DNA of 64,000 bases from Sternotherus odoratus. Its lineage: Eukaryota > Chordata > Testudines > Kinosternidae. Positions within the stretch are counted from its first letter, which is position 1, and each line of letters opens with the position of its first letter. Location: positions 62,001 to 126,000 of the forward strand of contig JAVMKO010000007.1 in NCBI GenBank assembly GCA_032164245.1, in the 5' to 3' direction. Position numbers and translations under genes: made by a program. Below, piece after piece: positions 1-11,717 of the stretch. The notes under the pieces are model-generated. The model had not been told where the DNA came from and searched no databases. It saw nothing but the letters and a program-made list of their open reading frames with translations.

Positions 1-206
1 CTTTGGGGGAGGGGAACGGCCACGCTCGGAGCCACCTCACCCCAACCCCAGCCCGGCCAGAACACAGCATACAGGGGCCCCCTTCGCCCTACACCTTTCA
101 TGAGTGCATCATTGCCCCACTTCTGCCCCACACTGTGACAGTGCAGAACCCTGCTTGAAGGTTTTGTTCTTCTAATCTGAGTTCCTGCCCTTTCTCCCCC
201 TTACAG

Positions 207-442
207 ACATCTAGAGCTACAGGAGCCAATTGAACCCACCACTGACCACGTCTCTTGGGAGACGGCAAAGCAGCTGTTGCCTAGGAAGGAGGAGACAGAA
301 GAGGCAGAGCAGTATGTGATGGGGTTTACCAGCCACCCAGAACCCCACAGTTTGATGGAGGAAGCCAAGCCCCTCCCCAGCCCTGCTGGACACGCTACAA
401 CTGGAGCACCAATGTGACAGGGAGCAGCTCAGCTCCATCTAG
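207..442 (+). pseudogene. Exon-like block with a frame break, unknown gene
   Basis: A pyrimidine tract ending in TTACAG precedes base 207, like a splice acceptor. From 208 an open frame runs to a TGA at 415; it is rich in Glu, with stretches such as PRKEETEEAEQYVMGF. From 383 a different frame (LLDTLQLEHQCDREQLSSI, heptad-like) runs to a TAG at 440-442. The look is of a terminal exon in which the two frames were once one, or of two alternative acceptors (a CCCCAG lies at 375-380). I do not recognise the family. The same structure, stops included, is in copy B, so any frame break predates the duplication. It could also be chance coding potential. Confidence 0.3.
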
Positions 443-1060
443 GCAGATGGCCGAATATGGAGGATGCGCATTGTAGGCTCCAGCCAGAAGCAGCTGGAGC
501 CCCTGACTGCAGAGCCCCAAGGCGCCAAGACTCAGCCGCATCCCCGGGTCCTGCAGACGAGCGAGTGATATCGGAGTCTCTGGGACTTTCTCACGCCGGG
601 AGCCCAGAGACCCCCAGCCCATGGCCTGGAGACATCTCGTAGGAAGTAGCCTGGGCGAGGTAGCCATTGTCATGCTGAGTGACGTCAGCATGTTCTCGTT
701 GGATCCCCACTGACTCAGTGGTAAACACATTGGCCATGGACAAGGCCCTGGGCTAGGACTGGCCACAGTCCCCCAGCCCTGGCCACTAGCCATCCTTGGG
801 TGACAGCCCACCTCCCAATGTCCTTGTAGACAGCACAGCCCCAAGAGGATGGGCAACCACCTTGTCTCTGAACTCTCAGCCAAACAGCCCTGCACTGAAG
901 GGCAGATCTATTGCCTCTGGCCGTTGGCTACACAGCACTGAGGGAGAGAGCAGCCATATTTCCTCTAGTCATCAGGCCACACAGCCATGAGAGACAGGAT
1001 AGATGTACGGACTGTGAGTGCTGAGTGACACAGCCCCTGTGAGTGCTGAGTGACACAGCC

Positions 1061-1156
1061 GCACGGACTCTGGTCGTTGGCCACACAGCCCCGATGGAGC
1101 GAGCGGCCGCACAGACTCTGGCCCTTGGCCGCACAGCCTTGACTGGGAGGGCGGCC
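1061..1156 (+). repeat. 48-bp minisatellite, 2 units (copy A)
   Basis: Two units start at 1061 and 1109, each containing an ACTCTGG core followed by CCACACAGCCCCGA and GAGCGAGCGGCC. The array is followed by a shared flank with the palindrome CCGGACATGTCCGG and a TATAAATA motif near 1257. Related arrays sit at 12.3-13.7, 39.3 and 60.1 kb. The unit length is a multiple of three, which makes spurious open frames. Confidence 0.9.
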
Positions 1157-1329
1157 ATTTTGACTCTGGCCATAAGGCCAAACCTAGGGTCTCCATTCGT
1201 CTGGATTCTCCCGGACATGTCCGGCTTTTCCGGTTAAAAATAATGTCTGGGCGGTATTTATAAATAACTACAAATGTCGGGGATTCCCCCCTGCGGAGCG
1301 CGGCCGCTGACAGGGCTGCTGGCTGGATT

Positions 1330-1990
1330 CAGCTGCTGGCCTGGAGCTCCACCACCCGCCCCTCCCCCGCAGCTTCCCCTCATTATCCGCCCCCCCCCGT
1401 CCCCCATTCTCAGATTGCTACTGGAGCCCTCCGCTCCCTCTCCCCCTCCCCGTCTCCCTCCCCTACCCCGTCCCCCCATTCTCAGATCGCTTCTGGGGGC
1501 CCCTCCTCTTCCCCCTCCCCCTCCTCCTTCCCCGCTCTGCTGCGTTCTCCGATCGCTGGCCTGACCCAGCTCTAGATCCGTCTCCCCGGCAGCATGTTGG
1601 GATCCACGTGGAGCCCGACACACTGGTTTGAGCCTCGCGGTACGGAGGCAGGGGGGTTGAAGAGGCAGATGGGGTGAGGGGGTTTCTGGGGGGAGCAGTC
1701 AAGGGACAGGGAGTGGGGTGGGGTGGATGGATCGGGGGCTCTGTCAGGGGCGGGGGGATAAGGATCGGGGCTGTCAGAGGACTGTTGGGGGGAGGTTCCC
1801 AGGGGGTGGTTAAGGTGGGGGCCCCTCAGGAGGGGGCCCTCAGGGGACAAGGAGCAGGGAGGCTTAGAGAGGGGGTGGGCTCCTGGGGGGCAGGAGGGAG
1901 CAGTCAGGGGGGAAGAGGGGATTGTGAGTTCTGAGGGGGGTGGGCAGTGGGAGGGAGTGGATGGGGGGCGGGGGTGGGGCGAGGGTACCC
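1330..1990. other. Pyrimidine-rich tract followed by G-rich tract
   Basis: Bases about 1345-1530 are nearly all C and T on the + strand. Bases 1650-1990 are G-rich with many runs of four or more G. Both tracts are repeated in copy B (about 40030-40690). No gene is visible; the open frames here are low-complexity proline or glycine/arginine strings. Confidence 0.7.
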
Positions 1991-3504
1991 ACCCCGTGTC
2001 CTCTTTTTTGACTGCTGAAATATGGTAACCCTAGAAACCCCCCTGGGACCGCGCCCCTTCACCTCGAAGGCCTCGCTCATCTGTCACCACAAGACCCACC
2101 CCACGACATAAGACTTTTGGAGATGCAAACATGAGTAGAAGCAAGGAGTGGCCTGCGACCCTGCTAAGAGCTCCTCCCACTCCTCTCCCAATCTGGGTGT
2201 GTTTTATCTCCAAAGATCTGCCTCAGGAAGAGATTTGAGCAAAGGGGGAAGTTCTGGAGCAGAGTGACCCATCCGGAAGTGGGTCATGTGACCCCTCCGA
2301 GATCTCTTCCCATTTGGGGTGGGCCTCATCCCCTTAGGACCAACCAGAGAGGGGATTTCACCAGACAGGGTACCGTGATGGGCTGACCTGCCCCCAAGAG
2401 GGGCCCATCACCCCTCCATGAAATCCCCCCACCGCCCTCTACTAGTGGGTCAGGGTTTCACACACAACCTATTAGGCCATCCCAGAAGAGAAACTAATGA
2501 CCAGAATAGGTAGTGCCCGAAGCTCTGGGCCAGAAGACGCCGATCTCTCCGTGTTCGCGTGGCTGGCAGCATCGCCCAGGAAGTCCCAACATAACACTGC
2601 GTGGAAGAGGCTGTCCTGTTCCAGGGACATTTTTAAATAAATCATGGCCCTAGACCTTCGGGCTATACCGATTCTGACTGGTACATGTTTCCCTTCTGAA
2701 ATGGCCTAAGGTGGAAGAGAAAACCTCTCCAATTGGTAGAGGGTGGTGTGGGGACTTCTTTGAGGGACCACAGGATTCTGTTGAGGGCAGGCCACTCCGC
2801 TACGGCACTCCCCCTATTTGTTCAAATCCCCTCTTTGGGTGGTCCTACAGGGCTGATGCCCACTTCAATTGGTAGAGGGCACAAGGGGAAGTTTTCAGAG
2901 GGGATATAACCCCCCCCCCTCTATTGGTCACCCTGCCCCGGAACATCCCCCGATTGGTCAAATCTAGTCCCCAGGTATGTAAAACGCCGATTACCCCTGC
3001 CAAATTTTAGTAAAAGCAAGGGACAAAAAGCATGTATATTTTGGGTTTTCTCTACGGTGCCCATCTTGGACTTGGGGTAAAAAGATGGTGACCTTTTGCC
3101 TTATTCTTTTGGGTTGGGAAGCACACTCGCTCGCACGGATTGAATCTGCGTAGGTAGTGTCTAACATCCAGGCAGAGACGACGCAAAGAGGGATAGGGAG
3201 GGTTTTTAGTTAAGTCTACTCACCCGTTCCTGTGTCCATCATCCAAGTCTGTCCCTGACATCCAGTGTCAAGAGAGCAGCAGCCATCCATCGCTGTCCCT
3301 GCAAGAGACGGTAGAGGGAACATCAACATTACCTCCTGGGTGTAATAGTTTGTGAGAGTGGACCATTTCCAGAGTTAAAGTTTTGTGAATCCACCGCTTC
3401 TGTATCCTAGCCTAGCCCTTTTCCCAGTACTAAATAAAGTCTTGTTACCACTGTGTGGTGTTATTTTCTTGTGCTAAGGCAAGCTTTGATGGGGCGGGGG
3501 AGAA
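1991..3504 (+). other. Non-coding block with clustered CCAAT boxes and an AATAAA
   Basis: No protein-coding gene seen. ATTGG occurs at 2732, 2868, 2923 and 2953, i.e. four inverted CCAAT boxes in 230 bp. ACTAAATAAAGTC near 3430 contains a polyadenylation-type hexamer. The layout could be a retained LTR or a short Pol II transcription unit; neither boundaries nor a product can be shown. The block is kept in copy B. Confidence 0.35.
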
Positions 3505-5480
3505 CAGGGAGAGTGGCACTATATGTGAAAGAAAACTTAGACTTAAATGAAATAAAACTCTTAAATTAATCCACATGTTCCATAGAATCTCTATGGATAG
3601 TAATTCCATATTCCACTAAGAATATAACAATAGGGATCTAATATCGACCACCTGACGAGGACAGCGATAGTGACGATGAAATGCTAAGGGAGATTGGAGA
3701 GGCTATCAAAATCAAGAACTCAACAATAGCGGGGGATTTCAATTATCCCCATATTGACTGGGTACATGTCACCTCATTAAGAATTGCAGAGACAAAATTT
3801 CTTGGTACTTTAAATGACTGCTTCTTGGAGCAGCTGGTACAGGAACCCACAAGGGGAGAGGCAACACTCGATTTAGTCCTGAGTGGAGTGCAGGATCTGG
3901 TTCCAGAGGTAACCATAACAGGACCACTTGGAAATAGTGACCCTAATATAATAAAATTTCACATTCCTGTGGTGGGAGAACACCTCACCAGCCCAACACT
4001 GTGGCATTTAATTTCAGGAAGGGGAACTGTGCAAAAATGACAGGGTTAGATAAACAGAAATTAAAAGCTGCATGGACACTTTTCAAAGACCCCATAATAG
4101 AGGCCCAACTTAAATGTATACCCCAAATTAAAAAAACACAGTAAAAAAAACGAAAAAAGAGCCACCGTGGCTTAAGAACCATGTAAAAGAAGCAGTTTGA
4201 GATAAAAAGGCATCTTTTAAGAAGAGGGAGTCAAATCCTAGTGAGGTATTTAGAAAGGAGTATAAACACTGACAAATTAAGTGTAAACATGTAATCAGAA
4301 AAGCCAAAATGGAGTTTGAAAAACAGCTAGCCAAAATCTCAAAAGGTAATCACAAAATGTTTTTTTAAATACGTCAGAAGCAGGAAGCCTCCTAAACAAC
4401 CAGTGGGCCCCCTGGATGATGGAGATACAAAAGGAGCATTTAAAGACAATAAAGTCATTGCGGAAAAACAAATTGAATTCTTTGCTTCAGTCCTCACAGC
4501 TGAGGACGTCAGGGAGATTCCCAAACCTGAGCCATCTTTTGTAGGTGACAAATCTGAGGAATTGTCACAGATTGAAGTGTCATTAGAGGAGATTTGGAAC
4601 TAATTGATAAACTGAACTGTAACAAGTTACCGGGACCAGACGGCATTCACCCAAGAGTTCTGAAAGAACTCAAATGTGAAATTGTGGAACTGTTAACTAT
4701 GCTTTGTAATCTGTCCTTTAAATCAGCTTCTGTACCCAGTGACTGGGTACAGCTAATGTAACGCCAATATTTAAAATGGGCTCTAGAGGTGATCCTGGCA
4801 ATTACAGACCAGTAAGTCTAACGTCCGTAACAGGCAAATTAGTTGAAACAATAGTAAAGAATAAAATTCTCAGGCACAAAGAAGAACATAAATTGTTGGG
4901 CAAAAGTCAACATGGTTTCTGTAAAGGGAAATCATGTCTTACTAATCTATTCGAGTTCTTTGAAGGGGTCAACAAATATGTGGACAAGGGGGATCCAGTG
5001 GACATAGTGTACTTAGATTTCCAGAAATCCTTTGACAAGGTCCCTCACCAATAGCTCTTACATAAACTAAGTTGCCATGGGATAAGAGGGATGATCCTTT
5101 CATGGACTGAGAACTGGTTAAAAGACAGGGAAGAAAGGGTAGGAATAAATGGTAGATTTTCAGAATGGAGAGGGGTAACTACTGGTGTTCCCCAAGGGTC
5201 AGTCCAAGGACCAATCCTATTCTATTTATTCATAAACGATTTGGAGGAAGGGAACAACAGTGAGGTGGCAAAGTTTGCGAGCTGATACTAAACTGCTAGC
5301 TAGCCAAAATCTCAAAAGGTTTTTTTAAATACGTCAGAAGCAGGAAGCCTCCTAAACAACCAGTGGGCCCCCTGGATGATGGAGATACAAAAGGAGCACG
5401 TAAAGACAATAAAGTCATTGCGGAAAAACAAATTGAATTCTTTGCTTCAGTCCTCACAGCTGAGGATGTTAGGGAGATTC
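3505..5480 (+). mobile_element. CR1 LINE, decayed, endonuclease and reverse transcriptase parts
   Basis: The frame around 3681-4040 carries the CR1 endonuclease signature GDFNYPHIDW and later PTRGEATLDLVLSG. The frame 4776-5054 carries the reverse transcriptase block GNYRPVSLTS and DIVYLDFQKSFDKVPH; 5091-5285 continues with GVPQGSVQGPILFYLFINDL. The catalytic FADD motif is destroyed: FA is followed by S and a stop at about 5283. Several stops split the frame. Bases 4328-4515 are partly repeated at 5304-5480, an internal duplication. The element is dead, and the same lesions occur in copy B (42195-44170). Confidence 0.9.
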
Positions 5481-6367
5481 TGCTGGGATCAGCTTTGCTT
5501 CTTCAAGTGGTTCCGCTCTTTTCGATCTTCTTCTTCATCTCCTCTTCCAACAACTCCTCTGCTGTTCTTCTCACACACTCCTGAGCCTTCCTCTTGTGTG
5601 AGACAGACTGACGCAAGCCTGTCAGCTCTCTGCCTTAGCTACAGTTAACCCACCAATCAGCTTCAACCTTTTAGAATCTGGACCTGATTGAAAACCTGCG
5701 GCTTTAGAGCTGGACCTATTTGAAGATCTGTGTTCGACCTGACTGACCCGCCCTTCAGGTGTTGGGGTGACCTTTATTTCACCCCAGTTATCCTGACTGG
5801 CATTGGCAAAGCTGTTCTGAGGCCTCCATTTTGGTTTTCACAGCTCGGATTCCTTGCAGCTGCCATTTTGTTTACCCTAACTGTGACTGCCTAATATTAT
5901 CTTGATTAACTCTTCAAATCTTTATAATTACCAAACGTGTTACACATTTATATGCACCTGATCGTTATGTTTCACGGTCACCACTCCCATTTCACTAATT
6001 TACGTGGGTCCAAATCTCGCTCTCTCCCTGCTTCCACTAATGGTGGCAGATCGGCGCTATGGGTACTGGATAGCACCTAGTGCTGAACAGCGTTTTCACC
6101 ACGTAGAGAGCAGCTGAAAAATGCTGTGAATCACTGCGCCCTTCCTCCCCAAACATTTCCCCTCGGACAGGAAGCAGGGAGAAATCTGGGTGTCCCATCA
6201 TGTGTTGCCTCTGTGAGTTTAGAGCTGCGAGTCCCCCGACTCTATTCAGTCCTCACTGCTGTCACTCACTGCTCCAGCCTCTCCCCTGCCTGCCGACAGT
6301 GCACACCTCTGCACTGCCCCACCGACCAGGTTCCCTGGGCAGTTACCCACATTCCCCACCCCTAAGG
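5481..6367. other. Non-coding remainder of copy A; empty retroviral target site
   Basis: I see no gene. Bases 6195-6198 (CCAT) are the intact pre-insertion site of the endogenous retrovirus present in copy B: here GTCCCATCATGTG is uninterrupted. Short open frames between 6126 and 6391 overlap in several frames with no codon signature. Confidence 0.7.
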
Positions 6368-7060
6368 CCAGCCCTACCCATGGGGGGGTAATGGCCTCAT
6401 TCACATGTCAGTCACGGAGACTGCACGGGGACCCCAGTCCCTAGAGATACAATCCTGCATTAACTCATCCTCCCAGGGATTCTCTTATGCCTTGTAGCAG
6501 TGAACCCAGGCACCACACAAACCTCAGCCATTAGCGGGACTCCAACCCGGGCCCCTCGGCCCCCAGCCTCCCTCCAGAGCTGAAGGAGGAACTCCACGAG
6601 TTGGGAATAAGGAGCAGACTCCTGTCCCGGATCCAGGTTGCAGCTGCTGCCAGAGCTCCTGTGCTGAGCTCGTGCAGTGCTTTGGTTAAGTGCCCTCACC
6701 TGCCCCACCCTGGCTGTGTTCATCTAGGTCAGGAGCTGGCTGTCCTGGGGGTCTGTCCTGGTTCCACAGCTCTCTGGCCTCTTGGCTGCTCAGCCCTGGG
6801 GGACAGAGAGACGTGGATCTGATTTGTTGTTCCAGTTTTGGTGCCTGTTTCCTTCTATTCTGATTCTATTCCCAGCTTCTAGGCTAGAGACACCGTCCCT
6901 GCCCACCCTGGCTAACAGCCATTGATGGACCCACCCTCCATGAATCCCTCTAGTTCCCCTTTGAACCTTCTGATCACAGGATCCTGCTCAGGAACAGGGA
7001 AGTAGCAAGTTCCAGTGGGAAGCAACTTGTGATAAAAGGGCAGCTCCTCTTTCTCCTCCC
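6368..7060. other. Unique sequence with a CR1 3' fragment (minus)
   Basis: Duplication similarity to copy B stops at 6367. Bases about 6890-7020 resemble the 3' part of CR1 in minus orientation, with the wording ATTGATGGACC and CTCCATGAATCCCTCTAG seen also in the longer CR1 near 27.24 kb. No gene seen. Confidence 0.45.
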
Positions 7061-7069
7061 CTTCAATGG

Positions 7070-7760
7070 GGTTGAGCAGTCACCCCCACCCCCCACGACT
7101 GCCTCTCACTGCCCCGGCCCCCTTTCACCCCAGTGCCCCCTTCAGCCTCCCCATACTGTCCACTTCAGCCCATCGTCCCCTTCAGTCTCTCACAACTGTC
7201 CCCTTCCCCTCAACGCCCCGGTCCTCTTCAGCCTCCCACAACTCCTCCCCAACACCCCCTTCAGTCTCCCCCCAACCACCCCCCACTGCCCCTGGTTCCC
7301 TTCCCTCCATCTCCCCCTTCAGCCATCCCCCCAACTGCCCCAGTCCCCTTCCCCCCATCTCCCCATTCAGCCACCCCCAACTTCCACCCATTACCTCCTT
7401 CAGCCTCCCCAACCTCCCCCAGTTTCCCTCTCCCCATTGTCTCTTCAGCCCCCCCATCACTCCCTCCAGTCTTCCCCAACTACCGCTTGTCCCCTTCCCC
7501 TCATCACCCTCCTCAACCTTCCCCCTGTCCCCCCAGGCTCCTCCCCAGCTCCTTTTTAGTCTTCCTCCCCTAACCCAACTGCCTCCTTCAGCCTCCCCCC
7601 GACCCCTTCACCCAGCTGCCCCACCTGACCCCTTTAACCTCCCTCCCCCACAACTGCTCCTTCACCCCCTCTCCCACTCCTCTCCCTCTGCTTTTCCCCA
7701 TGGTCCTGGCTCCCCCACTCTCAGGTTCTTTTCCCCACAATCACCTGTGTCCTTACCATG
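7070..7760. repeat. C/T-rich degenerate minisatellite
   Basis: About 700 bp of nearly pure pyrimidine on the + strand, built from degenerate copies of CTTCAGCCTCCCCCAACTGCC-like units of roughly 30 bp. It gives long proline/serine open frames in all three frames at once, which argues against coding. Confidence 0.8.
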
Positions 7761-8795
7761 GGGAACAGGTGCAGGAAATGCTTTTTAAGAAACCTTTGGC
7801 AAAGTAACAATTAAAAGAAGCCAAGCGATCCCCTCCCTTGCTCTGTGCTGGGTGTCAAGCTGTGGACTTTTGTGTGTGTGTGTGTTTGGGTGCGGGAGGG
7901 GTGGTTCTGGGCACACTCTGCTCCGGGAAGAGGTTGGAGTTGGACAAAGGGGCATGTTAAATCTTTAGCAGAGACTTTCTTTCTCCATTATGTTAGCTAA
8001 GCGTTGCTGTTAAATGTCAGCCAAAGAATGCACAATTTGAAACAATCTGACGATAAATAACTTGCCCTCTCTATTGCTGTAGTTCTCACACCCTGTGCTC
8101 TTGTGAGGTCACCACATGACATGGTGTCTTATTACCATAGCGTCGTGTAGATTAGACAGGACCTAAGTTTATAAGGCCAAAAATGAAGCATAACTCCTTC
8201 CCTTCCCCCTTTTGTCTTAGGAAAAGTAAATCCTGTCCCCTCACCCAGCCCCAACCCAGCTCTACTGGGTGCCTTTCAACTGGCCCTGAGCTGCTGTGGT
8301 CAGAGAGGGCTGGGGGGGGAGTACTCTCTCCCTGGGGCAACCTGCACCCCAAACCCCTCATTCCCAGCCCCATCCCAGAGCCCACACCTCTAACCAGAGC
8401 CCTCAGCTCCCCTGCACCCCAACCCTCTGCTTTAGCCCTGAACCTCTCATCTCCAACCCACCCCAGATCCCACACCCCCAGCAGGAGCCCTCTCACTCTT
8501 GAACCCCCAATCCTCTGCTCCAGCCCTGAGCCCCTTATCCCTGGCCCCACCCCACACCCCAACCCTCTGCCCATCTGAGCCCCCTCCCACACTACGAACC
8601 CTTCAGCCTCACCCCTCCCACACACCGTCCATGTGCAGAATCAATTTTCTCACGTGCACCAATACACAGGTGATGGGTCTCACCTCACCTCCATACTGGT
8701 GCACAGAACAAAATCCATTCCACACACGGACATAAACAATTAGAGGAAATGTTGCTTCTGACTGTCACATCTTAAATTTCATACATTGACTGATC
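7761..8795. other. Non-coding, (TG)n and a second C-rich degenerate repeat
   Basis: A short TG run lies near 7870-7886. Bases 8220-8630 are C-rich with repeated CCCTGCACCCCAACCCTCTG-like wording. No gene recognised. Confidence 0.5.
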
Positions 8796-9604
8796 AGAAT
8801 AAACTGTTCTCAAGTGAGCTATAGACCCACAGGTGTTCATAGGAATTATTCAGTAGGTATTTTAGAAGACCTAGAACACTGGAGGAAATCATGAACTGCA
8901 AAGAGACAATTAAGGGAGAGAAGCAGCAAGATTAATCCCAGACACTGGATTGGTTGTGACTTATTTACCTGATTTGAAAAGAGACCAAAAGCACCTGAGT
9001 CTCCTCGCTGTCAACAGCCCCCTGCTCGGCCAATCAGCATTGAGACTCTGAGGGGTAGGAGGCTGAGAGGTCTCACAGGTGTCCCAAAGGATGGCCCAGG
9101 TCACCATCAGAGGGGATCACTCTCAGATCCAGACCCACCCCTTTGTGAGGACCTCCCACAATGAGAGCGACCCCCCGTACCTCCACTGCCCACTCCACAC
9201 ATACCCCTCCTTGGTAGAGCGAGTGAAGCAGGGAAAAGGGGGGAAAGAAGCCAGAGAAGAGGAGAAAGGAGGGAGGAAAAGGGAAACCAAGAAGGAGAAA
9301 CCCCAATGTCCCCAGTGATTCCAAGCGTCAAAGTCAAATCAAATTCTGCCACCTTAAGCCAGTGTTTTCTGTGCCTAGAACTCTGCCTGCACCAGGGGAT
9401 CAGACTGAACCGACTCCATACCTCTCTGAGTCTCTTCCCTTGTAAATGGGACGTTTGTTCTCTAGCACAGTCCATGGTAGGACAGGAGAAAACTCCACAG
9501 AGGTTCCTCCTCATGCTCACAGACGTGAATCCGAATTCTCTCCCCGTCCTCCAGGAGAGACCTCGAGAAGGAGACTTGTGGCAGCAAAGCCAAGGGGGGG
9601 GGGG
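8796..9604. other. Arm sequence without a recognised gene
   Basis: Only short overlapping open frames; nothing with a protein signature. Purine-rich near 9230-9300. Confidence 0.5.
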
Positions 9605-10399
9605 TGTTGTACAGAAAACTACATGGGATCTTTTCAGGGGATAAGACAAGAATGTCACATTTATTATAATACAATAATTAATAGCTAAGATTTAATACCT
9701 ATGTGTACTCAACACACACACACACACACCAGATGTTCTGCAGCTGCTCTATAGTTACCCGTCCTGAACGTCGCTTGAGTCCGTGGCTTGGGTTCGCAGC
9801 TTGGATTCGTAGCTTGTGTCGGCTAACTGGCCAAGAGAGCCTGGCACAAGGAGGGGTTGGGTCTCTGTCGGGCGCGCACCAATACCCCTTGGTGTTGGCA
9901 GCAGAACGTTACCCAAAGTCTGCTAGCTCACCCATCCTTTTTATAGGGTTTCAGTTTGAATTTAGAATCTGTAGGTCTTGCTGTGTCATGCTGCCTCTGG
10001 GATCTGTTGATTAATTATCCGTCAATTGCAGACATGACTTTCAGCCTTGGACCTGGCTTTGATGCTTCTTCAATTTGGACCTTTGTTCTTTTTCTTTATG
10101 GTAGACTCCTTTTGCTTTGTTCTTCAGTGGTTGGTGTTCACACTTTTTCATCAAGAAGGGCTGGAGGTTGATTCCATCATCCATACATACCTCATTCACA
10201 CATCTAAACTAATTAGGTTACATCAGGGTTTCATAGACAAAGTGGAGTGAGCATTTTAAAATGGAGTTTAAGACAGGAGTAAAAAAAAATGGAGTCTGAG
10301 TTACAATATGGAAACAAACACACAATATGAAACAGTTACAATATGGAAACAAACACAATATGAAACATGAACAATTTACAAACAATTTAATACTTCTCA
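9605..10399 (-). mobile_element. Probable solo LTR, minus strand
   Basis: On the minus strand the element starts TGAGAAGTATT and ends GTACAACA. A TATA box (TATAAAAAGG) is at about 9936-9945 and an AATAAA about 280 bp downstream at 9660-9665, the order expected of an LTR. Both ends are flanked by G runs, so a target duplication cannot be proven. The inverted partner is 62401-63186. A (CA)n run lies near 9713. Confidence 0.6.
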
Positions 10400-11059
10400 G
10401 TTCTGGGGGGGGGGGCGTCTCAGAGACTGCCCTGGCCCTGCACCTCTGTCCTGCCTGATGTCAGGGTCTCTCTGTGAGGTCATCGCCTCCCCGCCAACTT
10501 TGTCCAATAGGCCAAGATCCTGCAAAAGGTCTTTGTGATGTCATCTCCCCCCCATCCACTGCCAGGTCAGACTGACCCTGAGCCAGCCTTTCCACCTCCC
10601 CCCCCTTCCCTTTTCCTTCGGTGGGACCCTCCAGCAGCACAGAGCCCCTCCCCCCGCAGTCTCCCTGAGCCATGGATCTAGCACAAAGGCAGGCTTGCCT
10701 AGGTGGCGGGAGAGACCCCAGTACCCCAGGGGACTGTCTGTGGCTCGCTGTTCAGCCATTGTAGTGCTGCAGGAGTTGGCTCTTCGTGGGTGAACTCTAA
10801 ACAGAGAAGCTCCCAGTCCCACTGGGGTTTGTGCCCTGGTGTGGACCAGTCTGCCCTGAGCTCTGTACCCTCATCCCTGAGCTACTCTAGGCAGCTGGAC
10901 AGAGGGAACTGAACGTGGCTCTCCCATATCCCAGCTGAGTGCTGTGAGCGGGGGACCTATCTGTGAGAGAGGGGCCGTGATAGGACACCTCCCCCTTGTC
11001 AGTCTCCCCCATTCGCGGGCTTGGATGGCTCCCTGCCTACTGGGCTGGCTTTTGTGAAC
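10400..11059. other. Arm sequence without a recognised gene
   Basis: No gene recognised; the open frames on both strands lack any family signature. Present inverted near 61736-62400. Confidence 0.5.
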
Positions 11060-11717
11060 TGTATTGTAGGGGGCCGGTTACCTGGTGTAGTAGGATGAAG
11101 CCCTGACACATTAACCCTTGTATCAGAGGCCTAGCCTGAGGCCTAGGCTGAAGCCTGATGCATGAACCAAAGTACTTCCAGCATTGCCAAGCAAAAAGTT
11201 GGGCTGTGAGCCTGAGGCAGGCCCTAATTAGAGAACTTGGCAAGAAAAGGGCTGCTAGAAAGTCCACGCTAATGATGTAAGTAGTTGTGCCAAGATGGCA
11301 CTTGGACGTCACAAGGACACTTCCTAGAGACAACAAGGAACAGCGAGGTGCTCCTCAGAGACAGGGTAAAAAGGACAGCATGATGGATAGATTTGCTTGT
11401 TTGAACCAACATGATCAAAGGGGGACTCAGCACCCTAATGAGCCAAGGGGCTGTACCCCATTGTGACAGGAGAGATGAGTGATCGGTCCTACACTGTATA
11501 AAAGTAGGTCTCGGAGTTCACATCTTTGTCCAGCTGAGGGGGTAGTGGAGCGTCCCACCACTAACTGAGCTGTGTCCATTGTCTGGGGGCCACACATGGA
11601 CTAGCAGACCCATTGATATCTCATCCGGCGAGCTAGAGACTGTGTTTAATTTGACAATAAACCTGGCCCGGGTGCCTTCGTACCTCTTTGGAGGTTCTCT
11701 CAGGGTCTGCTGTGTCA
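11060..11717 (+). mobile_element. Probable solo LTR, plus strand
   Basis: Starts TGTATTGTAGG and ends GCTGTGTCA. A TATA box (TATAAAAG) lies at 11497 and AATAAA at 11656, about 160 bp apart. Flanks GTGAAC (11054-11059) and GTGATC (11718-11723) fit a 6-bp target duplication with one mismatch. The inverted partner 61078-61735 has the same 658-bp length. Confidence 0.65.

Larger units (their letters stand above)
1..6367 (+). repeat. Segmental duplication, copy A (direct partner of 38255-50821)
   Basis: Base 1 aligns to 38255 and similarity runs to 6367/50821, in the same orientation. In the first 440 aligned bases I see only three substitutions. The block probably extends left of the window. Copy B differs mainly by nine extra 48-bp minisatellite units and by a retrovirus inserted at the site matching 6195-6198. 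Excluding the retrovirus, copy B is about 440 bp longer, which the extra units explain. Content in order: exon-like block, 48-bp repeats, pyrimidine-rich and G-rich tracts, CCAAT-rich block, decayed CR1. Confidence 0.95.

Noticed and set aside
680..687. CRE palindrome TGACGTCA
   Set aside because: A single 8-bp motif with no promoter context; chance is adequate.
1040..1160. Possible CRISPR array because of 48-bp spaced repeats here and at 39.3 and 60.1 kb
   Set aside because: Units are contiguous with no unique spacers, there are no cas genes, and the DNA is vertebrate.
7029..7788. Proline/serine-rich frames up to 240 residues
   Set aside because: Pyrimidine-rich degenerate repeat, open in all frames at once.
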